A stretch of DNA of 64,000 nt from Komagataeibacter xylinus (GTDB taxonomy: Bacteria; Pseudomonadota; Alphaproteobacteria; Acetobacterales; Acetobacteraceae): assembly GCF_004302915.1 (NCBI RefSeq), contig NZ_QQBI01000009.1:58696-122695 (forward strand). Direction: 5' to 3'. How positions within the stretch are numbered: the stretch's first letter is position 1; each line of letters starts with the position of its first letter. Both the position numbers and the translations under genes were made by a program. Positions 19,676 through 28,869 of the stretch are shown here, one piece after another. The notes beneath the pieces were generated by a model. That model ran no database searches. It saw only the letters and a list, made by a program, of their open reading frames with translations, and was not told the origin of the DNA.

Positions 19676-21028
19676 ATGAGCACGGCGTTTGAAACCCACA
19701 CCATACACCAGATCCCACCCGACCAGCGCCACGGCCGCGCGCGCGACCTGTTCGCGGTCTGGTTCAGCACCAACCTGACCCTGCTCACGGTCGTGACCGG
19801 AGCACTCGGGCCGGGGCTGTTCGGGCTGTCATTCACGTGGTCGACCATTGCCGTCATACTTGGTAACCTGGCGGGGGCCGTGTTCATGGCGCTGCATGCC
19901 GCCCAGGGGCCCATGCTGGGCGTGCCGCAGATGGTGCAGAGCCGGGGCCAGTTCGGCTTTTATGGCGCGGTGCCCATCATCGGCCTCGTCGTGCTCATGT
20001 ATATCGGCTTCGTGGCCTCGAACTTCGTGGTGGGGGGCCAGGCGCTTTATGCCGCCCTGCCCATGACCGGGCGGCGCAGCGCGATCCTGCTCATTGCCGT
20101 GCTGAGCCTCGTGCCGTGCTGCATGGGCTACCACACCATCCATGCCTGGTCGAAGCTGGTCAGCTGGGTGGCGGGGGCGGTCATATTATACTGCCTGTGG
20201 CTGGGCTATGAAGCCTTTCCCCCCGGCACGCTGCGCGACATGCATGGCTCGGTCGCGGGTTTTTTCAGCACCTTTTCCACCGCGGCGCTGTGGCAGATCG
20301 CCTATGCGCCCTATGTATCGGATTCATCGCGCTACCTGCCCGCCGATGAAGCCGGTCGCCGCACCGCCTTCCTCACCACTTATATCGGCACGGTCGTGGG
20401 CACGGCGCTGTCCATGATACTGGGCTGCATGGTCGCATTGCAGGGCCCAGGCGTATCGGTCGCCACCACGCTGGCGCACCTGGCGGGGCGGCAGGCCACA
20501 CCGGTCATGATCGTGCTGTCGCTTTCCATCGCCCTTGGCAACGCCATGAGCCTGTATGGCGGCGCGCTCTCGGCCATAACCGTGCTCCAGACCTTCGTGC
20601 CGGACTGGCGGGCCGCCCTGCGCGAACGCCTTGTCGTAACCTGCACGCTGGTGGCGATTGCGCTGGGCATGGCGCTGGGCATGGCCGACAGTTTCATGAA
20701 ATCCTACGCCGCCTTCCTTGACCTGCTCATGGCCATCATGGTGCCGTGGACCGCCATCAACCTGACTGATTACTACCTGCTGCGCCGTGGCCGTTATGAT
20801 GTCGCCTCGTTTTTCCGCCGCGATGGCGGGGCGTATGGCTATTGCAACATCCCCGCCCTGTGCGCCTATGGCATCGGCATCGCCATTGAAGTGCCCTTCA
20901 TGCAGAACGGGTTTCATACCGGCAGCCTGGCCCGCCGCCTGCATGGGGTGGACATATCATGGGTGGTGGGGCTGGTTGTCACCACCGCCTTCTATATCCG
21001 CGCCACAACCACGCGCAGGCGCGCGTAA
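19676..21028 (+). CDS. NCS1-family nucleobase/cytosine permease
   Basis: 450 aa from the ATG at 19676 (a TTG precedes it directly). About twelve hydrophobic segments. The N-terminal WFSTNLTLLTVVTGALGPGLFGLSF resembles the NCS1 TM1 region, and GYHTIHAWSK and the SRYLPAD loop fit the cytosine permease branch. Such proteins take up cytosine, purines, hydantoin or thiamine with sodium or protons; the substrate cannot be read from sequence. No catabolic partner gene is adjacent. Confidence 0.85.
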   Translation: MSTAFETHTIHQIPPDQRHGRARDLFAVWFSTNLTLLTVVTGALGPGLFGLSFTWSTIAVILGNLAGAVFMALHAAQGPMLGVPQMVQSRGQFGFYGAVPIIGLVVLMYIGFVASNFVVGGQALYAALPMTGRRSAILLIAVLSLVPCCMGYHTIHAWSKLVSWVAGAVILYCLWLGYEAFPPGTLRDMHGSVAGFFSTFSTAALWQIAYAPYVSDSSRYLPADEAGRRTAFLTTYIGTVVGTALSMILGCMVALQGPGVSVATTLAHLAGRQATPVMIVLSLSIALGNAMSLYGGALSAITVLQTFVPDWRAALRERLVVTCTLVAIALGMALGMADSFMKSYAAFLDLLMAIMVPWTAINLTDYYLLRRGRYDVASFFRRDGGAYGYCNIPALCAYGIGIAIEVPFMQNGFHTGSLARRLHGVDISWVVGLVVTTAFYIRATTTRRRA

Positions 21029-21073
21029 TGGCGCCCATCCCCTTCGTGATAACGCCTGCGACAGGGCAGGAAT

Positions 21074-21131
21074 GAAAGTTTTGACAGCGTTTTTCTGAAG
21101 CTTTTTTTTTGCAAAACGCTTCATTAAAAAC
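21074..21131 (+). repeat. Dispersed hairpin repeat, copy D (degenerate)
   Basis: GAAAGTTTTGACAGCG, then GAAGC plus a long T-run, then GCAAAACGCTTCATTAAAAAC. It is recognisable but eroded. It lies between the convergent permease and hexosaminidase genes. Confidence 0.6.
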
Positions 21132-21139
21132 CTCTGTTT

Positions 21140-23308
21140 TTACATATGCCCCTGCACAAGGCCTGCAATACCGGGCGTAATGGCCTGGAGCAGGTCGCCT
21201 GCCGGCTGCGCACTTGTGCGCACCGCCAGCATCGATGCCGAGGCGGCGAACTGGGCCTGCGCCGTCTGGAGCACCGCTTGCACCTGCACCTGATGCGCGG
21301 CCAGCGTGCCATCGAGCGCATACAGCCCCACTGAAGCCAGTTCCGCAAGCTGGCCCGATGCAGGCAGGGCCTCGCGCAGGGCCGGGCGGGTCGCCACGAC
21401 CTGGCGCAGGCGCGTATCGTTATCGCGCCAGGTTTCCAGCCGGGCGCGCAGGCCGGGCGCAAGGTCATGCTGGCCGCCTACATAGGCGGCCACGTCGCGC
21501 GTGAAGGCGGCGGCCTGAAAACTGTCGGGCGTAGCCATATCAGCCACCCGGTCCAGCGCCGGCGGGGTGGATGTGGCGGCGACGTGGCTCGGGCCAAATA
21601 CATGGTTGAGCGCATAATTGCGCACCGGAGTGGTCACGGCCAGCAGGGTGGCAAGCGGGGCAATGCCATCAGGGGCGAGGCGCGCCATCATGCGGTGGCG
21701 GTCGGTTGCGGCGCGGTTGCCCAGCATGTCCAGCTCCGCCTGCACCACGGGCAGGCGGCGGGCCAATGCATCCTCATCACGCACGGCGGCGGGCGACCAG
21801 AAGCGCTCGGCCAGGGCTGCCGCGCGCGGCCACAGGCGGGCATCGAGCATCTCCTCGCTCACGATCTCGGTCCATAACGCCGCCTCAGCCCCCATCACCA
21901 GCCCATCCTGCGCCGTGGTCATGGAGGCGGCGGGATCGAGGGCAAAGGGCGCAAGCGCCGGTGCGTGGGCTGCCGCCACCTGATCGGGCGGCAGCCCATT
22001 GCCCAGCGGGTCCAGCGGGTCAACACGGTAATACGCAGCCGCAGGCAGCAGCAGGTCAAGATAATACCCAGCCGAGACCACGACCGGATGCCCCGCCGCC
22101 GTGGCCTGCGCCGTATAGCGCGAGCCACGCCACGGCTCGATCACGATGCCGGGGGAAGCTGGCGCATCAAGCAGTTCATCCCAGCCCATCATGGTCTTGC
22201 CCTCATGCGCCACGATGGCCTGCACGCGGCGGGTAAAGGCGGCCTGCAGGGCCGTGGCGCCGGCATAGCCATGCTGCTGCATGAAAGCGGTGATGCGGGG
22301 GTTTGCCGTCCATTCATCAGGCCGCACCTCATCACCGCCCACATGAAAATAGGCATCAGGGAACAGGGCCGCCATTTCATGGTAGAGCCGGGCCAGAAAC
22401 ACATAGGTATCGGGGTTTGTGGGGTCGAATGCGGCACGCACCACCCGTTTGGGGTCGAGCGGGGCCGTGACGGGCTGGGCGGCATATTGCGGATAGGCCA
22501 GCAGCATGGCGTAGCTGTGGCCCGGCGCATCGAATTCCGGCACGATGCGGATGCCGCGATCAGCAGCAGAGGCCACAAGGTCGCGCACCTGCTGCTGGGT
22601 ATAGTATTGCCCGTGCGACGCCACCTGCTGCAGGCGCGGATAGACCCGGCTTTCCACCCGGAAGCCCTGCCCGTCAGACAGATGCAGGTGCAGCACGTTG
22701 AGCTTGGTCAGTTCCATCATGTCGAGCTGCCGCTCAAGGGCCTCAGGCGACATGAAATGGCGGCTGACATCCACCATCAGGCCGCGCCATGCAAAGCGCG
22801 GGCTGTCATCAATCTCGGCCCCGTCCAGCGCCGGCCCCGCCGCCCCGGGTTCAACGAGTTGCAGCAGCGTGGCCAGCCCGCGCAGCACGCCCGCCGGGCC
22901 ATCGGCCACCAGCGTCGCGCCATCGGCGCCGGTGCGCAGCTGGTAGTGCTCGCGCATGCGAACCGACAGCATATCCGGGTCGGCATGCTGGCAGTTGATG
23001 CGCAGCACCAGCCCCGGAGGCATGCCTGCCACCGCCGGGCGTGCGCTCAGGGCGGCCAGGCGCTGTTCGAAACGCGCCACCGCGCGCTCCAGCAGGGGCG
23101 AGCGCACGCCCTGCCACTGCACCTGCACCCCGCCCGCAAGCAGCAGGCCGCCGCCCTGCGGCTGGTACTGCACGGGCTGCGGCATCAGCGCCGGGGCGGG
23201 GAACGCAGGCGTGCAGGCCATGCCTGCGCAGAGCCCAACCATGGCAAAGGGGCGGATACGGCGGGGAAAGCGCATGATGAACATCATTCCGTTAAAGGCA
23301 CCCCGCAT
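21140..23308 (-). CDS. Beta-N-acetylhexosaminidase, GH20
   Basis: Up to 722 aa; the start may instead be one of the internal ATGs at 23287, 23284 or 23275, the last giving MRFPRRIRPFAMVGLCAGMA as a compact signal peptide. A GH20b N-terminal domain (about 45-165) is followed by the GH20 barrel with RGLMVDVSRHFMSPEALE, LHLHLSDGQGFR and catalytic Asp-Glu pair in YFHVGGDEVRPDEW. It removes terminal GlcNAc/GalNAc from chitooligosaccharides or peptidoglycan fragments in the periplasm or outside. It is convergent with the NCS1 permease. Confidence 0.93.
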   Translation of the reverse strand: MRGAFNGMMFIMRFPRRIRPFAMVGLCAGMACTPAFPAPALMPQPVQYQPQGGGLLLAGGVQVQWQGVRSPLLERAVARFEQRLAALSARPAVAGMPPGLVLRINCQHADPDMLSVRMREHYQLRTGADGATLVADGPAGVLRGLATLLQLVEPGAAGPALDGAEIDDSPRFAWRGLMVDVSRHFMSPEALERQLDMMELTKLNVLHLHLSDGQGFRVESRVYPRLQQVASHGQYYTQQQVRDLVASAADRGIRIVPEFDAPGHSYAMLLAYPQYAAQPVTAPLDPKRVVRAAFDPTNPDTYVFLARLYHEMAALFPDAYFHVGGDEVRPDEWTANPRITAFMQQHGYAGATALQAAFTRRVQAIVAHEGKTMMGWDELLDAPASPGIVIEPWRGSRYTAQATAAGHPVVVSAGYYLDLLLPAAAYYRVDPLDPLGNGLPPDQVAAAHAPALAPFALDPAASMTTAQDGLVMGAEAALWTEIVSEEMLDARLWPRAAALAERFWSPAAVRDEDALARRLPVVQAELDMLGNRAATDRHRMMARLAPDGIAPLATLLAVTTPVRNYALNHVFGPSHVAATSTPPALDRVADMATPDSFQAAAFTRDVAAYVGGQHDLAPGLRARLETWRDNDTRLRQVVATRPALREALPASGQLAELASVGLYALDGTLAAHQVQVQAVLQTAQAQFAASASMLAVRTSAQPAGDLLQAITPGIAGLVQGHM

Positions 23309-23848
23309 CGTGCCCCATCATGCAGCACGACCCAACCCCCGTGCGCCAGACGGACCACCGCACCGCCTATAGCGGGCATAACGCGGCATTAAAATATTAT
23401 ATGTGCGATAATTACAGAAGGTGCATTGGCAATCCTCATCGGGGCCATCCGCCGCGCCGCCCGCACGCGCCTCTCGGCAGCGTGGCATACGGACTGACCA
23501 TCACCTGCGGCACCAGTCTCGCGCCCGGCATCAATGACCCCACCAATACCCGTTCAGCCCCATGCACGCGCAAAACCCCGGCATGCCCACCGCCATGACC
23601 TGCAGCGGCCGCGCCGTCATCCCCCGTTCGCCCCTCGGGCCCTCCGGCATGGTCCAAAGCCGCTTTTTCGCGCCGCTGCCAGCAGTCCTCCCGCATCGCA
23701 CCGGGCAAGGACGTGGGGGCACCAGCCGCATCATATTGACCGCGTCATATCGGGTGCCAAAAAGTGGCGCGCGCCAAGCACCGGTTCCGCCCCCTGCCCC
23801 GACCTGCTATGGCTGGGCCACCCCAACAGGATTCAGATCTGTCACGCC
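23309..23848. other. Intergenic region upstream of the MocR gene
   Basis: About 540 bp between divergent genes (GH20 and MocR). Around 23380-23420 it is AT-rich (AAAATATTATATGTGCGATA), a plausible promoter area. Several overlapping frames exist on both strands, but none has a convincing start, ribosome-binding site or recognisable protein. Confidence 0.5.
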
Positions 23849-25210
23849 ATGCGCCTGCGCTCCCCATGGCAGCCGCGCCTGCCCGCAGGCGACGGCTCCC
23901 CCGCCGAACGGCTGGCCGATGCCCTGGCCGGTGACATCCTTGGCGGCCGACTGCAATCAGGCGACCGCCTGCCCGCGCACCGCCCGCTGGCCTGGCAGCT
24001 TGGCATCGGCATTGGCAGCGTTACGCGGGCTTATGCCACACTTGAGCGCCGCGGGCTGGTGCGCAGCGTGCGCGGGCGGGGCACCTTTATCGCCGCCAGC
24101 CCCAACGGCACGGGGCCGGTTCTTGACCTTTCGGCCAACATGCCGCCGCCCATGTTCAGCGACCGCGCACTGGCCCGCACGCTGGCCCGCCTTGCCCGTT
24201 CGGTTGATCCGGCGCTGTTCAATGTCTATCCGCCCGTGGCGGGCCATATCGAGCACCGGCGCATCATGGCCCACTGGCTGGCCGAACTCGGCGTGGCGTT
24301 ATCGCCCGACCAGTTGCTGCTGACCAGCGGGGCGCAGCAGGCCCTTGGCGTGGCCCTGACCGCCGCGCGCAGGACCGCCCCCATCATGCTGACCGAGGCC
24401 CTGACCTATCCCGGCATGCTCACCCTCGCCCGGCAGGCGGGCATGGATGTGCAGGGCCTGCCAATGGATACGCAGGGCCTGTTGCCCGAAGCGCTGGCGC
24501 ACGCCCTGCGCCAGCATACACCCGGGCGCTGCCTGCTCTATGTCACGCCCACCATGCACAACCCCACCACCGCCACCATGGGCACGGAGCGTAGGCACGC
24601 CATCACCCACCTGTGCCGCCGCCATGATGCGCTGATTATTGAAGATGATGTCTATGACTGCGTGCAGGATGCCACGCTGCCCCCGCTGGTAACGCTGGCG
24701 CCGGAGCGGACCTTTTATGTCAGCAGCCTGTCAAAGACCCTCAGCCCCGGCCTGCGCATTGGCGCACTGGCCCCGCCACAGGGGTTCATGCAGGCGGCCC
24801 GTGAGGCGCTGCTCAGCGCATCGCTCATGATCGCGCCACTCTCCTATGCCATGATGGCGCAGTGGATGCTTGATGGCACGGCGGCCTCCGTGCGGCAGTC
24901 GCTGCGTGGCGAGGCGGGACGACGCCGCGCACTGGCCCGGTCCGTGCTTGGCCCGCACCTTGCGCCACCACCCTATGATGCCTTTCATGCGTGGATGTCC
25001 ATGCCCCTGGCCCGCGCGCAGTGGTTCGGGGCGGAGGCTGCGAAACAGGGCGTGACAGTGAGCCTGCCCCAGCCCTTCATGACCTGCGCGGATGCCAATG
25101 CCCAGGCGGGCATCCGCCTGTGCCTTGGCCCGACACCCCTGCCCGCCCTGCGCGAGGCGCTGCACCGGCTGCGCCATGTGCTTGATGGCATGGACAATAG
25201 TGTCACGTGA
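23849..25210 (+). CDS. MocR-family transcriptional regulator (GntR HTH plus aminotransferase-like domain)
   Basis: 453 aa from the ATG at 23849; the frame is open upstream but lacks homology there. A GntR winged helix spans about 18-84 (AERLADALAGDILGGRLQSGDRLPAH). A fold-type I PLP domain follows, with MHNPT (Asn238), EDDVYD (Asp267) and Schiff-base lysine in SSLSKTLSPGLRIG (Lys296). MocR proteins are PLP-sensing regulators, usually of an adjacent operon. Its stop codon lies inside a 16-bp palindrome, probably the operator of the following four genes. Confidence 0.92.
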   Translation: MRLRSPWQPRLPAGDGSPAERLADALAGDILGGRLQSGDRLPAHRPLAWQLGIGIGSVTRAYATLERRGLVRSVRGRGTFIAASPNGTGPVLDLSANMPPPMFSDRALARTLARLARSVDPALFNVYPPVAGHIEHRRIMAHWLAELGVALSPDQLLLTSGAQQALGVALTAARRTAPIMLTEALTYPGMLTLARQAGMDVQGLPMDTQGLLPEALAHALRQHTPGRCLLYVTPTMHNPTTATMGTERRHAITHLCRRHDALIIEDDVYDCVQDATLPPLVTLAPERTFYVSSLSKTLSPGLRIGALAPPQGFMQAAREALLSASLMIAPLSYAMMAQWMLDGTAASVRQSLRGEAGRRRALARSVLGPHLAPPPYDAFHAWMSMPLARAQWFGAEAAKQGVTVSLPQPFMTCADANAQAGIRLCLGPTPLPALREALHRLRHVLDGMDNSVT

Positions 25211-25238
25211 CACTTTCTTCGTGGAAGAAAAGTGTCAC
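25199..25238 (+). promoter_or_regulatory. Probable MocR operator: three AGTGTCAC half-sites
   Basis: AGTGTCACGTGACACT (25199-25214) is a perfect 16-bp palindrome overlapping the last codons of the MocR gene. A third half-site AGTGTCAC follows at 25231-25238 in direct orientation, so half-sites run forward, reverse, forward. The reverse and third copies also form an inverted repeat around a GTG loop. It is 50-90 bp before the ABM gene, the position expected for regulation of that operon. Confidence 0.65.
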
Positions 25239-25288
25239 ACCACCCTATGCTCGCCACACCATGCAACACATCTGGCGAGGATATTGTC

Positions 25289-25585
25289 ATGACAGCGCAG
25301 CCCATCACGGTCATTGCAACGCTCCGCATCCTGCCGGAGCACGAAACGGCGGCGCTTGAGGCCATCCGCCATTGCGTGGCGCTGTCGCGGCAGGAAGCGG
25401 CCAACCTGTCCTACCAGTGCCACCGTGACATCAACGACCCGGCCGTTTTCGTGTTTGTCGAGCGCTGGGCCAGCCCCGAGGCCCTCGTGGCCCATGAACA
25501 GACACCGCACTTCCAGGCCATGAAGGCCGTGTTCGCCACGGCACTGGCCGCGCCGCTGCAGGTACATATTACCCGTGAACTCTGA
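25289..25585 (+). CDS. Antibiotic biosynthesis monooxygenase (ABM) domain protein
   Basis: 98 aa from the ATG at 25289, with GAGG about ten bases upstream. A single ABM/ferredoxin-like domain: ITVIATLRILPEHETAALEA, then CHRDINDPAVFVFVERWASP and LVAHEQTPHFQAM. This resembles YgiN-type putative quinol monooxygenases. First gene of a probable four-gene operon; its last eleven bases overlap the MFS gene. Confidence 0.85.
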   Translation: MTAQPITVIATLRILPEHETAALEAIRHCVALSRQEAANLSYQCHRDINDPAVFVFVERWASPEALVAHEQTPHFQAMKAVFATALAAPLQVHITREL

Positions 25586-26747
25586 GGCCGCATCACTGCG
25601 CCACCTTGGTCGCCTCGCCATGGCGCTGTTCCTGGCCTACATGGCCGTGGCCCTGCCGCTCGCCGCCATTCCGGTGGCCGTGCTGCACTGGCCGGGTTAC
25701 GGCAACGGACTGGCGGGGCTTGCCGTGGGCATTGCCTTCTTTTCCACCATTCTCAGCCGCAACCATGCAGGCCAGATGGCGGATACGAAAGGCGGCCGGC
25801 CATGCATGCGCACGGGGCTGATGGTGTATGGGGCCGCCAGCCTGATCTGCGCCCTCGCCGCCCTGCCCGGCCTGCACGCCGGCGCACGCTACGCCGTCCT
25901 GATCGCGGGCAGGCTCCTGCTGGGCGTGGGCGAAAGCCTGACCATCGTGGGCATGCTGGGCTGGGGCATCGGCCTGGTGGGGCAGGCGCGCGCGGGCCGC
26001 GTGCTGGCCTGGACGGGGGCGGCCATGTACGGCGCCTTTGCCGTGGGCGGCCCGATCGGTCTGGCGCTGTACCAGCAGGCGGGGCTGGGCGTGCTCATGG
26101 GCCTCTCCGCCCTGCTGCCGCTGGCAGGACTGGCGCTGGTACACACCATACCCGCCACCCCGACGCATGCGGGTGGCAGGCCACCATTCTGGCACGTTCT
26201 GGGCACAATCCTCTGGCTGGGCATGGCGGTGGCCCTTCAGGGCGTGGGCTTTGCCGCACTGGGCGCGTTCCTGCCGCTGCGCTTCATCCACGCCCACTGG
26301 CCCGGCGCCGGGCTGGGGCTGACCTGTTTTGGCACGGCCTTCGTGGCCGGGCGCTTTGTGTGCGGGCACTTGCCTGACCGGATTGGCGGGCTGCGGGTGG
26401 CGCTGCTCTCGCTGGTGGTCGAGGCCGCGGGTCAATACCTGCTCTGGGCCGCTCCCTCGCCCATGCTGGCGCTGGCGGGCGCGTTGCTGACCGGGGCGGG
26501 GTGCTCCATGGTGTTCCCCGCCCTTGGGGTCGAGGTGGTGCGGCTGGTGGCGCCTGCCATGCGGGCCACGGCACTGGGCGGCTTCGCGGCGTTTCAGGAC
26601 CTGGCCTATGGAGCCACCGGCCCGCTGGCGGGGCTGCTGGCTGACCGGTGTGGCTACGCGGTCGTGTTCGGGCTGGGCGGGGCGTGCGCCACGCTGGGCG
26701 CGGGCATTGTGCTTGCCCTGCTGGCCCGCCAGCGCGCGGAGGCATGA
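25575..26747 (+). CDS. MFS transporter
   Basis: 390 aa, GTG start overlapping the ABM gene. About twelve hydrophobic helices, with the MFS loop motif between TM2 and TM3 in GQMADTKGGRPCMRTG and its relaxed repeat GHLPDRIGGLRVAL in the second half. It resembles YhhS/YfcJ-like or sugar-efflux-type carriers. Placement between an ABM enzyme and the Tm-1-like pair suggests uptake or export of the compound handled by this operon; direction is not readable. Confidence 0.88.
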   Translation: MNSEAASLRHLGRLAMALFLAYMAVALPLAAIPVAVLHWPGYGNGLAGLAVGIAFFSTILSRNHAGQMADTKGGRPCMRTGLMVYGAASLICALAALPGLHAGARYAVLIAGRLLLGVGESLTIVGMLGWGIGLVGQARAGRVLAWTGAAMYGAFAVGGPIGLALYQQAGLGVLMGLSALLPLAGLALVHTIPATPTHAGGRPPFWHVLGTILWLGMAVALQGVGFAALGAFLPLRFIHAHWPGAGLGLTCFGTAFVAGRFVCGHLPDRIGGLRVALLSLVVEAAGQYLLWAAPSPMLALAGALLTGAGCSMVFPALGVEVVRLVAPAMRATALGGFAAFQDLAYGATGPLAGLLADRCGYAVVFGLGGACATLGAGIVLALLARQRAEA

Positions 26748-26748
26748 C

Positions 26749-27957
26749 ATGAATTCAAGCCATGTTTACATTCTGGGCACCTGCGACACCAAGCAGGCCG
26801 AACTGACCTATCTGCGCCAGACCCTGCGCGAGAGCGGGGTACCCGCGCTGATTGTCGATATCGGCACGCGGCAGGCGGGGCACGTGGCCGATATCAGCGC
26901 CCGCATGGTCGCGCGCTGCCACCCGAAGGGGGAAGGCTACGTTTTCTGTGGTGACCGGGGGCGGGCCATAGCGGCCATGGCCGAGGCGCTGTGTGTATTT
27001 TTGCGCGCGCGTACCGATATGCGTGGCGTGCTGGCCATTGGGGGCTCGGGCGGCACGGCGCTGGTGTCGCCTGCCCTGCAGGCGCTGCCCATCGGCCTGC
27101 CCAAGCTGGTGGTCTCGACCGTGGCCTCGGGCAATACCGCGCCCTATGTGGGGGGCGCCGACATTGCCATGCTCTATCCCGTTACGGACATGGAGGGGCT
27201 CAACCGCATCTCGCGCGTGGTGCTGGGCAATGCGGCCCACGCCATGGCGGGCATGGCGCGCACCCCCTGCCGCCCCGTGCCCGACCCGCGCCCCGCCATC
27301 GGCCTGAGCATGTTTGGCGTGACCACACCCTGCGTGGAGCAGGTGGTGCACCAGCTTTCCAGCCGGTTCGACTGCCTTGTGTTCCATGCCACGGGCACCG
27401 GCGGCCGCGCCATGGAGCGGCTGGCCGATGACGGGATGATCAGCGGCTTCATCGATACGACACTGACCGAATTCTGCGATTACGTGGCAGGCGGCATCTT
27501 TGCGTGCGATGCCGACCGGCTTGGCGCCGTCATCCGCACGGGGCTGCCTTACGTGGGCAGTTGCGGCGGGCTGGACATGGTCAATTTCGGGGTCCGCGCC
27601 AGCGTGCCCGCCCATTACAAGGGCCGCGTGTTTGTGGAGCATAACCCCCAGATCACGCTGATGCGCACGAATGAAGCGGAATGCCGGGCAATGGGCCACA
27701 TGATTGGCCACCAGCTCAACCGCTGCCCCGGCGAAGTGCGCTTTCTCTACCCCGAGGGCGGTTTTTCCATGCTCGACCAGCCCGGCGGCCCGTTTCATGA
27801 CCCTGCCGCCGATGAAGCCTTTTATGCAGCGCTGGCCGAAACACTGGAGCAGACCCCGCGCCGCAGGCTGATCCGCCTTCCCCACGCGATCAATGACCCG
27901 GCTTTTGCCGCGGCACTGGCGCATGAATTTTTACATCTTTATGGAGACCAGCACTGA
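26749..27957 (+). CDS. Tm-1-like ATP-binding protein (UPF0261 family)
   Basis: 402 aa from the ATG at 26749, one base after the MFS stop. It begins [20 protein letters not shown], the hallmark of UPF0261, and carries [20 protein letters not shown], a Gly-rich nucleotide-binding-like segment, [20 protein letters not shown] and [14 protein letters not shown]. The family corresponds to the N-terminal half of the tomato resistance protein Tm-1, whose structure binds ATP. The bacterial function is unknown. Its stop overlaps the next start (TGATG), and the next gene corresponds to the C-terminal half of Tm-1. Confidence 0.92.
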   Translation: MNSSHVYILGTCDTKQAELTYLRQTLRESGVPALIVDIGTRQAGHVADISARMVARCHPKGEGYVFCGDRGRAIAAMAEALCVFLRARTDMRGVLAIGGSGGTALVSPALQALPIGLPKLVVSTVASGNTAPYVGGADIAMLYPVTDMEGLNRISRVVLGNAAHAMAGMARTPCRPVPDPRPAIGLSMFGVTTPCVEQVVHQLSSRFDCLVFHATGTGGRAMERLADDGMISGFIDTTLTEFCDYVAGGIFACDADRLGAVIRTGLPYVGSCGGLDMVNFGVRASVPAHYKGRVFVEHNPQITLMRTNEAECRAMGHMIGHQLNRCPGEVRFLYPEGGFSMLDQPGGPFHDPAADEAFYAALAETLEQTPRRRLIRLPHAINDPAFAAALAHEFLHLYGDQH

Positions 27958-28787
27958 TGCCCCGTATTCCCCGTAGCGAGATCCTCGCCCGCTTTCGCAG
28001 CATGATCGCCGCGCGCACGCCCATCGTGGGCGGTGGCGCGGGCACCGGCCTGTCCGCCAAATGCGAGGCGGCAGGCGGCATCGACCTGATCGTCATCTAT
28101 AATTCCGGGCGGTACCGCATGGCGGGCCGTGGCTCGCTGGCCGGGCTTCTGGCCTATGGCAACGCCAACCAGATCGTGATGGACATGGCGCGCGAGGTGC
28201 TGCCCGTGGTGCCCACCACCCCCGTGCTGGCCGGCGTGAACGGCACCGACCCGTTCGTGGATTTTGATGTGTTCCTTGATGATGTGAAGCGGGTCGGGTT
28301 TTCGGGCATCCAGAACTTTCCCACCGTGGGGCTGATTGACGGCAATTTCCGCAAGAACCTTGAGGAAACCGGCATGAGCTACAGCCTTGAGGTGGATGTG
28401 GTCGCCCGCGCCCACAAAAAGGACCTGCTGACCACGCCCTACGTGTTCGATCCCGCCCAGGCGGTGGACATGGCGAAAGCGGGTGCTGACGTGCTGGTGG
28501 CCCATATGGGGCTGACCACAGGGGGCGCCATCGGCGCGGAGACGGCGCTGACGCTGGATGATTGCATTACGCAGATCAACGCGATCATCGATGCCGCGCG
28601 CGGCGTGCGCCCCGACATCATCACGCTATGCCATGGCGGGCCGATCGCCATGCCGGCCGATGCGCAGAAAGTGCTCTCCGCCTGCCCGGACTGCCACGGC
28701 TTTTATGGTGCCTCAAGCATGGAGCGCCTGCCGGTTGAGGTCGCGCTGACCGAGCAGACCCGCAATTTCAAGGCCCTGACACGCTGA
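27957..28787 (+). CDS. Phosphoenolpyruvate hydrolase-like TIM-barrel protein
   Basis: 276 aa. TIM barrel of the PEP-hydrolase family: [76 protein letters not shown] and the C-terminal [14 protein letters not shown]. Its exact reaction is not established for most members. It always travels with UPF0261, either fused or as a neighbour; here the two genes overlap by one base. Last gene of the MocR-linked operon. Confidence 0.9.
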   Translation: MPRIPRSEILARFRSMIAARTPIVGGGAGTGLSAKCEAAGGIDLIVIYNSGRYRMAGRGSLAGLLAYGNANQIVMDMAREVLPVVPTTPVLAGVNGTDPFVDFDVFLDDVKRVGFSGIQNFPTVGLIDGNFRKNLEETGMSYSLEVDVVARAHKKDLLTTPYVFDPAQAVDMAKAGADVLVAHMGLTTGGAIGAETALTLDDCITQINAIIDAARGVRPDIITLCHGGPIAMPADAQKVLSACPDCHGFYGASSMERLPVEVALTEQTRNFKALTR

Positions 28788-28869
28788 TCGCGTCGCGATT
28801 TATCCTGCTGGCGGGGCGCATCGGGCCTCGGGCCTTCATGCCGCCCCCTGCCCGCAGGCGGGCGCAGGC

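Noticed and set aside
23436..23734. Small minus-strand frames upstream of the MocR gene, possibly a frameshifted gene
   Set aside because: Two short overlapping frames with no start signal or family resemblance; not enough to call a pseudogene.
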